Source of the DNA: Pseudomonas parafulva
GTDB lineage: Bacteria; Pseudomonadota; Gammaproteobacteria; Pseudomonadales; Pseudomonadaceae
Direction of reading: 5' to 3'
Assembly: GCF_000800255.1 (NCBI RefSeq)
Contig: NZ_CP009747.1
Span: forward strand, 868,001 to 932,000
DNA length: 64,000 nucleotides
Shown here: piece after piece, positions 38,895 to 48,950 of the stretch
Layout: the number at the start of each line of letters is the position of its first letter
Position numbering within the stretch: position 1 is the stretch's first letter
Made by a program: the position numbers and the translations under genes
Notes under the pieces: model-generated
What the model saw: only the letters and a program-made list of their open reading frames with translations
The model's database searches: none
Told to the model about the DNA's origin: nothing

Positions 38895-39990
38895 TCTCAT
38901 GGGTCTGGGCGTCAACGCGCAGGCTGCCACGTTGCTGGTGGGCAGCTATACCGATGGCGCCAGCAAGGGCCTGTATCGCTATGCCTTCGATACCGACACC
39001 GGGCGCATCGAACAGCAGCCGCTGCAAGTGATCGAGGTCGACAGCCCGTCTTGGCTGGTGCTGTCCGAAGACCACAAGCAGCTGTTTACCGTCAACGAGA
39101 CGCGTGCAGGTCATGTCAGCAGCTATGCGGTGGGCAGCGACGGCGAGCTCGAACCGCTCGGACAGGTGCCCAGCCTGGGCGATGAGCCGACCCATGCCAG
39201 CTTGAGCCAGGACGAACGCTACCTGTTCGTGGCCAACTACGCCGTGGCCCCCGACCCCGGTGGCAGCCTGGTGGTGATTGCGGTGGACCGCGACGGCAAA
39301 CTGGGCAAGGTGCAACAGCAATTGCGGCATGCGCCGAGCCAGGTCAATGCCGAGCGCCAGCGCGGTGGCCATGTGCATTCGGTGGTGCGCTCCCCCGATG
39401 GCAGCCACCTGTATGCCAGTGACCTGGGCGCCGACAAGGTGTTCATCTATCGCTACGACGGCGCCAGCAGCGATCAGCCATTGACCCCGGCCACTCCGGC
39501 ATCGGTCACGCTGCCGCCGGGCAGCGGGCCGCGTCACCTGCTGTTCGATGCCAAGGGCCGGCATGCCTACCTCACCCTGGAAATGAGCGCCGAAGTGGTG
39601 ATGTTCGATGTCCGTCAGGTCGAGTTGATCGAGCGCCAGCGCCTGCCCCTCACCGACAGCGCCGACCCGGCGGCGAAGGCCGCTGCAGGGCTGCACCTGT
39701 CGGACGATGGGCGGTTTCTCTACGTCAGCAACCGTGGCACCGCCAACCAGATCGTGGTCTATGCCGTCGATCCCGAGGATGGCCACCTGACCCTGGTGCA
39801 GCGTCGCTCGGTGGAAGGCGATCATCCCCGGGAATTCGCCTTGGACCCCAGTGGCAAGTTCCTGCTGGTGGCCAACCAGAAGAGCAACCAGATCGTGGTG
39901 ATGCACCGAGACCCGCGCAGCGGCAGGCTCGGCGACACGGTGCAGACCCTGGCTCAGGACGCGCCCTCGGACCTGAAGCTGTTCGAGTGA
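38860..39990 (+). CDS. Lactonase-family beta-propeller, exported
   Basis: The product has 376 residues. A signal peptide ends at NAQA (about residue 22), followed by LLVGSYTDG, which opens the seven-bladed 6-phosphogluconolactonase-like (YbhE/Pgl) fold; SPDGSHLYASDLGADKV and GPRHLLFDAKGRHAYLTLE are typical. Export makes a role in the pentose phosphate pathway doubtful; a periplasmic lactone or other sugar-acid substrate is more likely. GAGGACGA lies just before ATG 38860, within the previous gene. Confidence 0.88.
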   Translation: MNRNWKRLLIVSLMGLGVNAQAATLLVGSYTDGASKGLYRYAFDTDTGRIEQQPLQVIEVDSPSWLVLSEDHKQLFTVNETRAGHVSSYAVGSDGELEPLGQVPSLGDEPTHASLSQDERYLFVANYAVAPDPGGSLVVIAVDRDGKLGKVQQQLRHAPSQVNAERQRGGHVHSVVRSPDGSHLYASDLGADKVFIYRYDGASSDQPLTPATPASVTLPPGSGPRHLLFDAKGRHAYLTLEMSAEVVMFDVRQVELIERQRLPLTDSADPAAKAAAGLHLSDDGRFLYVSNRGTANQIVVYAVDPEDGHLTLVQRRSVEGDHPREFALDPSGKFLLVANQKSNQIVVMHRDPRSGRLGDTVQTLAQDAPSDLKLFE

Positions 39991-39997
39991 TTGGCGC

Positions 39998-40597
39998 TCA
40001 GGGCTGCTTGGCCATGATCGCCGTGAACAGCTCCGACGCCAGCCATCCTTGTAACCATCGGCGCAGGCGCGGATAAGCGGCCTCGGCGAACCATTGCGGT
40101 TCGACCCCGGCGAACTGGCGCAGCAAGGGCATCAACGCGGCATCGGCCAGACTTGGGTGATCGGCCAGCAGGAAGAGCCGCTGCGCCAGCAATCCTTCCA
40201 GTTCGGCCAGCCAGGTTTCAGCCTGCCGGCGGTAGTGTTCGCGCGAATGCTCGGGGTAACGTTCGGCGTACTTGTAGCGGTTCACCTGGGCCTTGAAGTC
40301 CGTGTCGTTGCGGGCAATGAGCACCTCGGCGCGGGCTGCGGCGGGCGGGTCGTCGAGCAAGCGCCAGTCTTGCGGGTCATGCCGGTCCAGAGCCCAGTGC
40401 ATGATGTCCAGGCTTTCCTCCAGCACCCCGGCGCCGGTATCGAGCACCGGCACCGTGCCCTTGGGCGACAAGGCCAGCAGTTCGGCGGGCTTGTGCTTCA
40501 GCGACACTTCGCGGATCTCCACGTCGCAGCCGGCATAGCGCAGCGCCAGGCGCGCCCGCATGGCCCAAGGGCAGCGCCGGAACGAGTAGAGGATCAC
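39998..40597 (-). CDS. Glutathione S-transferase-like protein
   Basis: The product has 199 residues from GTG 40597, which overlaps the sbcC stop (GTGA). The thioredoxin-like N-terminal domain reads ILYSFRRCPWAMRARLAL with a CPWA active-site-type motif and KGTVPVLDTG (cis-proline); ESLDIMHWAL follows. The single cysteine suggests an omega/beta-like glutathionyl chemistry. Translational coupling with sbcDC is notable but its meaning is unknown. Confidence 0.9.
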   Translation of the reverse strand: MILYSFRRCPWAMRARLALRYAGCDVEIREVSLKHKPAELLALSPKGTVPVLDTGAGVLEESLDIMHWALDRHDPQDWRLLDDPPAAARAEVLIARNDTDFKAQVNRYKYAERYPEHSREHYRRQAETWLAELEGLLAQRLFLLADHPSLADAALMPLLRQFAGVEPQWFAEAAYPRLRRWLQGWLASELFTAIMAKQP

Positions 40598-43500
40598 CCG
40601 CAGACCTCGACATCGCTCAAGCCGTTGCCTTGGCGGCGCACCTGGATTTGCACGGGGATCCGCTCGTGCATTTCCTGCACGTGGGAGATCACCGCGACCT
40701 TGCGGCCCTGGGCCTGCAAGCCGTCCAGCGCGTCCATGGCCAATTGCAGCGATTCCGGGTCGAGGCTGCCGAAGCCTTCGTCGATGAACAGCGACTCGAT
40801 GCGCAGGGTGCTCGAGGCCATGGACGCCAGGCCCAGGGCCAGGGCCAGCGACACCAGGAAGGTCTCGCCGCCGGACAGCGAATGCACCGAGCGCAGTTCG
40901 TCGCCCATTTCCGTGTCCAGCACCAACAGGCCGAGGGCGCTGCCGCCGCGCTTGAGGCGGTAGCGCCGGGCCAGTTGGCGCAACTGCTGGTTGGCGTGGT
41001 GCAGCAGCAGGTCGAGGTTGTAGCCCTGGGCGATCTTGCGGAACACATCGCCGGAGGCCGAGCCGATCAGTGCGTTCAGGCGCGCCCAGCGTTGCCATTC
41101 GTGGCGGGCCTGCTCGATGGCGTCGGCCAAGGCCTGATGCGCCTGCTGGCGGCGTTGGTCGTCGGCCTGGCGGGCGCGCAGTTCGGCGCACTGCTGTTCC
41201 TGGGCGTTGAGGTGTTCCCGCAGCGCGACCAGGCGTTGTTGCAGGTCTTCGATCGACGCCTGGACCGCACCCGAGGCGTTGTGCTGTTGCAGGCGCTGCT
41301 CGCGCTCCTGCAACAGCACCCGGGCCTGTTCGACCGCTTTCTCGGCCTGCTGCAGGCGCTGACGCAGCGCGCTGACCTCGGCGTCGTCGATGGCCAGCAA
41401 GCGTTGCAACCCAGCGTCGTCGAGTTGCGGATGCTCGGCGCGCCAGTCGGCGATCTGGCTGTCCAAGGCGTGCCGTTCCTGCTCCAGCGCCTGCTGACGG
41501 GCGGTGTTGGCCTTGAGTTCGCCGGCCAGTTGCACGTCCTGGGTACGCAGCGCGTGAAGCTGCTGCGCCGTCTCGCTGTCGAGTGCCCGGGCCTGTTCGA
41601 GCTGGGTGTCGCCATGCTGCTGCCAGGCTTCGGCGCTGGGCTGCTCGCCGAGTAGTTCGGACAGCTCGGCGTGCGCCTGCTGACGCTGGGCATCGAGCGC
41701 TGCGCGTTGCTGCTGCAACTGTTCCAGCGCCTGGGCCTGGGTTTGGTGGTGATCGTGCAACTTGTCCAGTTGCGCTTGGCGGGCCTGCTGCTCCTGTTGT
41801 TCTTCCTGGCGCTGGGTCTGCTGTTGCAGGCGCAGGCTGATCTGCTGGTCGAGGGCGACGAAGGCGTGGGTGGGGTCATCGCTGAGGGCTTTGAGCACGT
41901 CTTCGGGCAGCACGCTGGCCAAGTCCGTCAGGCCTTGCCGCAGTTGTTGCTCGTCGTTATCCAGGGCCTGGTGCTGCTGCTCCAGATGGCGCTGGGCCTG
42001 CTGCTGGGCCTGCTGCGCCGCCTGCATCTGCTGGGTCAGGCGCGCGGCATCTTTTTGCAGCGTGAGCAGGGCGCTCTGGCGCTGCTCGTCCCGGCCGATT
42101 TCCGTCTCCAGCCGGCGCAATTGGCTGTCGAGCCAGGCGCTGCGGGCCGGGTCGTCCTGGGGCGCCAGCGCTGGCCACAGGCTGTGGGCCTGCAACTGGG
42201 CCGCCAGCGGTTGCAACTGTTCGTCCAAGTGCAGGTGTTGCTGCTGGAGGTCCTTGAGCTGGGCGTTGACTACGCCGAGCTGGGTGCGCAACTCCACCAG
42301 TTGCTGGGTGAGCGTCGCGACCTGTTGTTGCGCCGCTTCTTCTTCGACCTTGTCGTGCTGTCCAAGGCTCTGCAACAGCGCCTCGGGCTGGTGAAACGGA
42401 TGCTCGGCGCTGCCGCAGACCGGACAGGCTTCGCCCTCGCGCAACTGACTGCGCAGCGCTTCGACACTGCTGTGGCGCGCCTGACGCTGGCGCTCCAGCA
42501 ATTGCCGGGTCAGCGCCAAGGCCTGCTCGGCGGTGTCCAGTTCGGCTTTGGCGGCGGTGCCCTGGGCGATCAACTGCTGGCGCTGCTGCATGGCCTGCTG
42601 CTGGCGTTCGCGCAGCCCATCGCGTTGCTGGCTCAACTCGCGCTCGCGGCCGTGCAGGCGCGACAGTTCCTCCACGGCACGCTGCTGTTTGCGATTGTCC
42701 TGAAGCATGCCGCCGAGCAGATCGATCTGCTCGGCCAGTGCCTCGGGCTCGGCCTTGGCTTCGCGGAACAGCAGTTCGAGGCTGTCGCGCTGGCTCTGTA
42801 CCTGCGCAGTGGCCTGGCTGGCCTGGGCCTGAAGACCGGGCAACTCTTCGCGGCCCTGGGCCAGGCGGGCGCCGATCTGCACCACCTGACGCACTTGCGG
42901 CAGGTACGCCTGCCAGGCGTCGGCCAGCCCGGACAAATGCTGGCTCTCGGCCAGAGTGGTGTCGATCAGCGCCAACTGCGCCAGGCTACGCTGCTGGTGT
43001 TCTTGCACCTGCTCAAGGTGTTGCTGGCCCTCGACCAGACGCTGTTCGGCGTCCTGGCAGAGCGACTGCTGTTTCTCCAGGTCCTGGTCCAGGCGCGCCA
43101 GTTCGTGCTGGGCGGCGAACGCCTGACGCAGGCGCGGGGCCTGTTCGGCCTGCTGCGCTTGCTGTTGCGCGAGGGCTTCGCGCGCCGCGAGCTGAGCCTG
43201 CTCCTGCTCGCCGAGGCGGGCGTGCAGGTCGGCCTGCTGACGCGTCTGCTCGGCCATCTCGGCCGCCAGCGGCGCGAGCTGGGCGCCCAGGGCGTGCTGA
43301 CGCTGGAACTGATGACGCTGCGGCGCCAGCCGCTCGAGGCGCTGCAGGTCCAGACGCTGTTCGCCCAACTGCTCGCTGGCCTGCTCGGCGGCCTGGAGTG
43401 CTTCGACCACTTCCTGGCGTTGCGCCTGTAAGCGCTGCTGCTCGGCCAGCCAGGCGCATTGCTGCTCCAACTGCCGTTCGTTGGCTTGCTCGGCCTTGAA

Positions 43501-44238
43501 CTGCAGCAAAGCCTGTTCGAGCTGTCGATCCAGCTCGGCGCGTGCGTCGGCCGCCAGCGGTAGCAGATGGCTGGCCTGCTCTTCCAGGGTCTTGAGCGCG
43601 TCGGCCGCTTCGCGGGTGCGGCTGAAGGCGCGCTGGCCAAGGCGGGTGTAGATCGCCGTGTTGGTGAGTTTTTCCAGCAGCTCGCTGCGCTCACGGTCGT
43701 CGGCCTTGAGGAAGGCGCCGAATTCGCTCTGGGCCAGCATCACCGCGCGGGTGAACTGTTCGAAGTTCAGCCCCAGGCGCGCCTCGACCAGCGACTTGTA
43801 TTCCTGCTTGCCGCTGGCCAGCAGTTGCTCGCCGTCCAGGTCATAGAGGCTATGGCGGCTCTGCTGCAGTTTGCCGGTGGCCTTGTCGCGGGCGCGGTTG
43901 GCCTCCCAGCGGGCGCGGTAGCGCTGGCCGTCGATGCCGACGAAATCGACCTCGGCAAAGCCGCTGCCGGTGCCACGCCGCAGCAGGTTGCGCGGGTCGG
44001 ACGTGGGAATCTCGCCGTCGGCGTCGGGCACCTTGGCTTCGCGACCGATCGGTTCGAGCCGCGGCACCGTGCCGAACAGCGCCAGGCACAGGGCATCGAG
44101 CAAGGTGCTCTTGCCGGCGCCGGTCGGCCCGGTGATGGCGAACAGGCCAGCGCTGGCCAGGGGCTCGGCGGTGAAGTCGATGTCCACGGGGCCGGCCAGG
44201 GAGGCCAGGTTCTTCAGGCGGATGGCCAGGATCTTCAT
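40594..44238 (-). CDS. sbcC: Exonuclease subunit SbcC
   Basis: The product has 1214 residues. SbcC is the ATPase of the SbcCD (Mre11-Rad50-like) nuclease that cuts DNA hairpins and opens protein-blocked ends. Walker A GPTGAGKST is at 37-45; long Gln/Leu/Glu-rich coiled-coil arms surround the zinc hook C605-P-V-C608; the ABC signature LSGGETFLVSLALALGLA and Walker B SLFIDEGFGSLD close the protein. The start overlaps the sbcD stop by 4 nt. Confidence 0.97.
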   Translation of the reverse strand: MKILAIRLKNLASLAGPVDIDFTAEPLASAGLFAITGPTGAGKSTLLDALCLALFGTVPRLEPIGREAKVPDADGEIPTSDPRNLLRRGTGSGFAEVDFVGIDGQRYRARWEANRARDKATGKLQQSRHSLYDLDGEQLLASGKQEYKSLVEARLGLNFEQFTRAVMLAQSEFGAFLKADDRERSELLEKLTNTAIYTRLGQRAFSRTREAADALKTLEEQASHLLPLAADARAELDRQLEQALLQFKAEQANERQLEQQCAWLAEQQRLQAQRQEVVEALQAAEQASEQLGEQRLDLQRLERLAPQRHQFQRQHALGAQLAPLAAEMAEQTRQQADLHARLGEQEQAQLAAREALAQQQAQQAEQAPRLRQAFAAQHELARLDQDLEKQQSLCQDAEQRLVEGQQHLEQVQEHQQRSLAQLALIDTTLAESQHLSGLADAWQAYLPQVRQVVQIGARLAQGREELPGLQAQASQATAQVQSQRDSLELLFREAKAEPEALAEQIDLLGGMLQDNRKQQRAVEELSRLHGRERELSQQRDGLRERQQQAMQQRQQLIAQGTAAKAELDTAEQALALTRQLLERQRQARHSSVEALRSQLREGEACPVCGSAEHPFHQPEALLQSLGQHDKVEEEAAQQQVATLTQQLVELRTQLGVVNAQLKDLQQQHLHLDEQLQPLAAQLQAHSLWPALAPQDDPARSAWLDSQLRRLETEIGRDEQRQSALLTLQKDAARLTQQMQAAQQAQQQAQRHLEQQHQALDNDEQQLRQGLTDLASVLPEDVLKALSDDPTHAFVALDQQISLRLQQQTQRQEEQQEQQARQAQLDKLHDHHQTQAQALEQLQQQRAALDAQRQQAHAELSELLGEQPSAEAWQQHGDTQLEQARALDSETAQQLHALRTQDVQLAGELKANTARQQALEQERHALDSQIADWRAEHPQLDDAGLQRLLAIDDAEVSALRQRLQQAEKAVEQARVLLQEREQRLQQHNASGAVQASIEDLQQRLVALREHLNAQEQQCAELRARQADDQRRQQAHQALADAIEQARHEWQRWARLNALIGSASGDVFRKIAQGYNLDLLLHHANQQLRQLARRYRLKRGGSALGLLVLDTEMGDELRSVHSLSGGETFLVSLALALGLASMASSTLRIESLFIDEGFGSLDPESLQLAMDALDGLQAQGRKVAVISHVQEMHERIPVQIQVRRQGNGLSDVEVCG

Positions 44239-45473
44239 GGCTGCGACGCCTCCAGTTGCACGTCCTGCAGCAGCAGGGCGAAGTCGTTCAGGGTCTGCTC
44301 GTCGACGGGGCTGCCATAGGCCTGCTCCCAGGCGCGGCCGAACAGATCCTGCGGCGTGAGCTGCGACAGCTCGACGAACGCCTGGCCGTCGTCGTCATGG
44401 GCCTCGCGCCCGGCGTATTCGGCGCTGATGCGCACCAGGCGCACGGCCTTGCCGTGCAGAGCGGCCTCGATGCGCTGGCGCAGGTCCGGCTGAGGCTCGT
44501 CCAGGCGCACGCGCACTTCCAGCCAGGGCTGACGGTTGGGATCGTCCAGCAGATCGATCACCGGCAATTCGGCCAGTTGCTCGAGCAGCTCGCTCAACGG
44601 CGCCGGCCCCATGCGCTGCAAGGCCACGGCGCGCGGCACCAGGCGCGGCTCGACGCTCACCAGCGCGGCGCCGTCCAGCTCGATCTCCAGCACCTGGTGC
44701 GGGTAGTTGATCTCGGCGAACGACAGCGGAATAGGCGCGCCGCTGTAGCGGATGCGTTGCTCGCGGTTGACCTTCTGCGGCTTGTGCAGGTGGCCCAGGG
44801 CGACATAGGCGATGGCTGGGTCGAACAGCCGCGCCGGCAGCGCTTCGGCGTTGCCGATGATCAGGCTGCGTTCGGAGTCTTCGCTGATCGAGCCGCCGGC
44901 CATGTGCGCATGGCTGATGGCGACCAGCGCCTGGTCCTTGCGGCGTTTGCCCAGCGCTGCGCCGATCAGTTGCTGGTGCACCTGATGAATGCCTTGCAGG
45001 TAGTCGTCGCCCAGTTGTGGGCCGGTGACTTCGGCTGGACGCAGGAAGGGCAGGGCCAGGCACCAGGCGCAGACCTTGCCGCGGGCGTTGGTCAGCGGAA
45101 TCAACAGGCGCTCGGCGTCGAGCTGGCCGTCGTCCATCCAGTGCACACGGCCCAGGGCATGGGTGCGCAGGCGCCGCATCAGCGGTGCAGGCAGCTCGAT
45201 GCGCGAACCGGAGTCGTGGTTGCCGGCGATCATCACGATGTCCAGCTTGGGCTGCTGTTCGTGGGCCTGGACGATGAAGTCGTAGAGGCGTTCCTGGGCT
45301 TTGACCGGCGGGTTGACGGTGTCGAAGATATCGCCGGCGATCAGCAGCGCGTCGGGCTGGCGCAGGCGCAACTGGCCCAGCAACCAGTCGAGGAAGCAGG
45401 CGTGTTCGAAGTCGCGTTCCTGGCCGTGGAGACTCTGGCCCAGGTGCCAGTCGGAGGTGTGAAACAGACGCAT
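44235..45473 (-). CDS. sbcD: Exonuclease subunit SbcD
   Basis: The product has 412 residues, the Mre11-like nuclease partner of SbcC. Metal motifs: HTSDWHLGQ (D8, H10), LIAGDIFDTVNPP, IAGNHDSGSR and later SHAHMAGG and GHLHKPQ. ATG 45473 starts exactly at the conserved MRLFHTSDWH. It heads the sbcD-sbcC-GST operon; the 133 nt upstream separates it from batD. Confidence 0.97.
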   Translation of the reverse strand: MRLFHTSDWHLGQSLHGQERDFEHACFLDWLLGQLRLRQPDALLIAGDIFDTVNPPVKAQERLYDFIVQAHEQQPKLDIVMIAGNHDSGSRIELPAPLMRRLRTHALGRVHWMDDGQLDAERLLIPLTNARGKVCAWCLALPFLRPAEVTGPQLGDDYLQGIHQVHQQLIGAALGKRRKDQALVAISHAHMAGGSISEDSERSLIIGNAEALPARLFDPAIAYVALGHLHKPQKVNREQRIRYSGAPIPLSFAEINYPHQVLEIELDGAALVSVEPRLVPRAVALQRMGPAPLSELLEQLAELPVIDLLDDPNRQPWLEVRVRLDEPQPDLRQRIEAALHGKAVRLVRISAEYAGREAHDDDGQAFVELSQLTPQDLFGRAWEQAYGSPVDEQTLNDFALLLQDVQLEASQP

Positions 45474-45606
45474 GGGGGACCTGTCGATGTCGAGTCGAGC
45501 GAACGCGGGTCGCGCTTGAAGGGGCGCTCGGGAGGGTCGCCATGGTAACTCAACTCGTCCGCGACCGGTTCTGCCGATGCTCAGGACCGTGGGGGCGATG
45601 CGGTCC

Positions 45607-47223
45607 TTATTTCGGGTACAGCGGCGGCAGGTTGCCGCTGTCGCCACCGGGCGCGACGGCAGGCTGGGCAGGCGGGATGCTGCCGATTGCGCGCCACAAT
45701 TCGTCGCCATGCCAGTTCTGGCCGCTCTCGCTGTAGAGCGCCCCATTGAGTCCATCCAGCGCATCGGACAACGGTACGAAGCGCGCGGCCATTTCGGCCA
45801 GCGTCTCGGGCTGCTGACGGGCCCAGGCATCGAGCGCCTGGCGGGTGGCATGCGGATCGTTGGCCTGGCAGGCGCGCTTGAGATCGTCGAGCAACGTGCG
45901 TGGGCTCGGGCCACTCTGCGCCGTGCGCAGCACTGCCGGTTGCGAGCGGGCGCGCCACCACAGGCCGAAGCCCAGCAGCGTGGTCAGCGCCAGGATCAGC
46001 GTCGCCAGTTGCCAGGGCCACAGCAGGCTGCTACCGCCCGCGCCGTCGGCGGCAGGCGTGTCGGTGTTCAGGGCCGGGTTGTCGTCGATCTGCAGACCAC
46101 GGGCCGGCAGGCTGCTGTGTTCCAGATGGTCCTCCAGGGTGTTCCACCAGGTGACTTCCAGCGCCGGCAACTGCAGGTGGCCGCTGCGGGTGGGGACCAG
46201 GGCTTCGCGCTCTTCGCGGTTGGCGGTCATGCCGCGTTCGTTGATCTCGTTGCGCAGCAAGGGCTGGTCGGGGTAGCGGCGCAGGCCGGGTGCTTCGGTG
46301 GCCGGCAGCGGCGGCAGTTGGGTGCTGGACAGACCCTCGGCGCGCAGGGTGATGCTGCGGGTCAAGGAGTCACCGATCTGCGTGGGTTGCTGGCTGGGGT
46401 CGGGGTTCCAGCGCTCTTCCAGGGTCAGGCTGCGCGCCGGCAGCCAGGTCAGCCCGGCGGGCCAGGCGGCGGGGATCGGTTTGACCTGCAGGCTCAGCGG
46501 CAACGAGCTGACCTGCACTTGGCGCCCGCCGTTGCCGGGCTGCTGGCCGCTGTCGGCCGCCGTGGCGGTGAAGGTCAGCGGTGGCAGTTGCAGTGGGCCG
46601 CTGCGCTGCGGGTAGAGGGCATAGCGGGTTTCGATCACGCCGTGGCGCACGCCGTTGATGTCCTTCTCGTAGGTGCGCGACTCGCCCAGTGGCTCGACCT
46701 TGACCTCGTCCAGGCGCAACGGGCTGAGGCTGCTGTCGTCGTACAGCGATACCGAGTGATAGATGCGCACGGTCAGCACGGCCTGGGCCTGAACATAGAC
46801 CTCGGGGCTGTCCAGGCTGGTCTCGATGAACACCTGCGAGGCGCTGTCCGGGCGGTTGGGATCGGCTTGCACCACTTGCAACTCGATCGGCTCGCTGCGG
46901 GACTGACCCAATTGCAGCGCCGGGATCTGCAGGCTGCCGCTGCGCTTGGGCAGCAGGGTGACGATCCAGCGGGTGCTGGCCCGGGTTTCGCCATCCAGGG
47001 TGCGCAGGCTGTTGAGCTGGCGGGTGCCGCGCACCTCGAAATCGCCCTCCAGGGCGCGCAGGTCGGGTTTGCCGAACTGGGTGACGTCCTGGCTTTCCAG
47101 GGTCAGTTCCAGGGTTTCGCCGGCCTCCACGCGGGTACGGTCGACGCTGGCCTGCAGCGCGGGTTGGGCCTGGGTGAGGGTGAACCAGAGCAGGCCGAGT
47201 ACAAAGACGCCGAGGCGACTCAT
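45607..47223 (-). CDS. batD: BatD-like protein
   Basis: The product has 538 residues. A signal peptide (about 1-20) is followed by a large periplasmic region starting LQASVDRTRVEAGETLELTLE, with the BatD TRWIVTLLPKRSGSLQIPAL motif, one transmembrane helix near residues 400-425 (LLWPWQLATLILALTTLLGF) and a cytoplasmic tail. Bat proteins are linked to oxygen or envelope-stress tolerance. Its start overlaps the upstream gene by 4 nt; it is the last gene of the operon. Confidence 0.9.
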   Translation of the reverse strand: MSRLGVFVLGLLWFTLTQAQPALQASVDRTRVEAGETLELTLESQDVTQFGKPDLRALEGDFEVRGTRQLNSLRTLDGETRASTRWIVTLLPKRSGSLQIPALQLGQSRSEPIELQVVQADPNRPDSASQVFIETSLDSPEVYVQAQAVLTVRIYHSVSLYDDSSLSPLRLDEVKVEPLGESRTYEKDINGVRHGVIETRYALYPQRSGPLQLPPLTFTATAADSGQQPGNGGRQVQVSSLPLSLQVKPIPAAWPAGLTWLPARSLTLEERWNPDPSQQPTQIGDSLTRSITLRAEGLSSTQLPPLPATEAPGLRRYPDQPLLRNEINERGMTANREEREALVPTRSGHLQLPALEVTWWNTLEDHLEHSSLPARGLQIDDNPALNTDTPAADGAGGSSLLWPWQLATLILALTTLLGFGLWWRARSQPAVLRTAQSGPSPRTLLDDLKRACQANDPHATRQALDAWARQQPETLAEMAARFVPLSDALDGLNGALYSESGQNWHGDELWRAIGSIPPAQPAVAPGGDSGNLPPLYPK

Positions 47224-48950
47224 CGTTTGGGTTCCTGATGCAATTGCTGTTCGTACCAGAACTTGCGCCGCAGCAACTGCGCCGGGTTGTCGGGGATTTC
47301 CCGCAACCACTGTTCCAGGGCCTGGCGCTGTTCGGCGTCCAGGCCGGTGGCGGCCGGTCGTTGCGGCGGTTGGGTGACGCTGTCGTCATCGTCGCCGGGG
47401 CTGCTGGAGCCGGTCGCATTGTCGTTGCTGGGGGCATTGCGGGCGTCGCGGCTGTCCTGGGCCGGGCTCTGCTCGTCGTTGCCGGGCGTGCCTTGGGCGC
47501 TGCTGTTGGGCGAACTGCTGTTGCCGTCGGTGTCGCGACTCGGGCTCTGTTCGGCCTGGTCGCTGTCGGTTTGCGCCTCGGCCTTGCCTTGGCGTTGCTG
47601 CAACAGTTGCTCGACCAGCGCCTGGTTGTCCAGCGCCGGTTGCAGGTCGGGTTGACGTTCCAGGGCCTGCTCGTAGGCGTCGAGCGCGGCCTCCAGCTCG
47701 CCGGCCTGGGCCAGCGCGTTGCCGCGGTTGTAGTGGGCGGCCGCGCTGTTGCTCTGGGCGAAGGCCTGGGCCGCGCCGCTGTAGTCACCAGCCTGGTACA
47801 GCGCCATGCCACGCCACTGCGGATCCTCGAAGCGTTCGGCGGCCTCGGCGGGGCGCTGGCGTTGCAGCAGGTGCTGGCCCTGTTGATCGGGGCGTCGCCA
47901 CAGGTCCTGGAACTCGAAGGCTTGGCTGGGCTGGGGCAGGGCCAGCAACAGTGGCAGGCAGAACAGCCAGCCGCGCCGCCCGGCGCAGGCGGCCAGCAGC
48001 AGCAGCGGCAGCAGTAGCCAGTAACCCTGGTCGGCCCAGCTGTCCAGGTGCAGGGTCTGGCCGTCGTCGCGCAGGGCGCGCGGATTGTCGAACAGGCCCA
48101 GGCCGCGCAGGTCCAGGTCGTCGACGCGGGCGTGGCGGTAGCGACCGCCGCTGCCGGTGACGAAGCGCTTGAGCTCGGGGCTGTCCAGGTGCGGCACGAG
48201 AATGCCGCCCTGGGCGTCCTTGAGGTACTCGCCGTTGGCTTGGCGCACAGGGGCGCCTTCGGCGGTGCCGACGCCGAGCATCAGCAGCGAAGGCCCTTGA
48301 CGGCCGAGGGCCTGACGGATGCCCTGGCGCTCCTGGGCACTGAGCGAGGAACCGATCAGCAGCACCCGGCCTTCGCCCAGGCCGCTCTGGGCCAGCAGCG
48401 CCAGACCCTTGTGCAGCGCCAGGTCGGCGCGCTGGCCCGGCTGCGGCATGATCGCCGGATCGACCGCTTCGAGCAGGTTGCGGGTGGTGCCCAGGTCGTC
48501 GGACAGCGGCACCAGCGTGTGCGCGCTGCCGGCGTAGACGATCAGCGCGGTCTGGCTGTCGCGGCGGTGTTCGAGCAGGTCGAGGATCTTGCGTCGAGCT
48601 TGCTCCAGGCGGTTGGGCTGGACGTCCTCGGCGAGCATCTGCGGGGTGAGTTCGAGCAGGATCACCAGCGGATCGGCGGGGCGCTGACGGGTTTCTTCCA
48701 GGCGTTGCCAGCTCGGTCCGAGCAAGGCCAGTACCAGCAGCAGCCAGGCCAGGCCCAGGGCGATCCAGGGCAGTTTGCTGCGGCTGCCGCTGCCGCCACC
48801 GAGCAGCACGGCGTGGAACTGCGGCGGCAGGATCATCTGCCAGCGTCCGGCGCGCTGACGCCGATGCCAGAGCTTGAACAACAGCCAGGCGAGCACGGGC
48901 ACGCTCAGCAGCCAGAGCGGGCGTAGCCAGTGTGGCCAGAGTTCGATCAT
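47220..48950 (-). CDS. BatB/BatC-like protein: VWA domain plus TPR
   Basis: The product has 576 residues from ATG 48950. Two N-terminal helices (10-27, 60-78) lead to a von Willebrand A domain, then a helix near 300-345 and TPR repeats (about 370-440, with YNRGNALAQAGELEAALDAYEQAL), ending in a Ser/Asn/Gly/Asp-rich tail. It fuses what are BatB and BatC in other bacteria. The metal-site motif, DxSxS in the neighbouring BatA, here reads E100-L-T-P-Q104, so metal binding is probably lost or altered. Confidence 0.9.
   Translation of the reverse strand: MIELWPHWLRPLWLLSVPVLAWLLFKLWHRRQRAGRWQMILPPQFHAVLLGGGSGSRSKLPWIALGLAWLLLVLALLGPSWQRLEETRQRPADPLVILLELTPQMLAEDVQPNRLEQARRKILDLLEHRRDSQTALIVYAGSAHTLVPLSDDLGTTRNLLEAVDPAIMPQPGQRADLALHKGLALLAQSGLGEGRVLLIGSSLSAQERQGIRQALGRQGPSLLMLGVGTAEGAPVRQANGEYLKDAQGGILVPHLDSPELKRFVTGSGGRYRHARVDDLDLRGLGLFDNPRALRDDGQTLHLDSWADQGYWLLLPLLLLAACAGRRGWLFCLPLLLALPQPSQAFEFQDLWRRPDQQGQHLLQRQRPAEAAERFEDPQWRGMALYQAGDYSGAAQAFAQSNSAAAHYNRGNALAQAGELEAALDAYEQALERQPDLQPALDNQALVEQLLQQRQGKAEAQTDSDQAEQSPSRDTDGNSSSPNSSAQGTPGNDEQSPAQDSRDARNAPSNDNATGSSSPGDDDDSVTQPPQRPAATGLDAEQRQALEQWLREIPDNPAQLLRRKFWYEQQLHQEPKR

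Noticed and set aside
41671..43431. Plus-strand leucine-rich frame looking like a membrane protein
   Set aside because: It is the reverse of the Gln/Glu-rich coiled coil of SbcC, which reads as leucine codons on the other strand.
45570..45605. Inverted repeat GGACCG/CGGTCC after batD as terminator
   Set aside because: The stem is only 6 bp and no T run follows on the minus strand.
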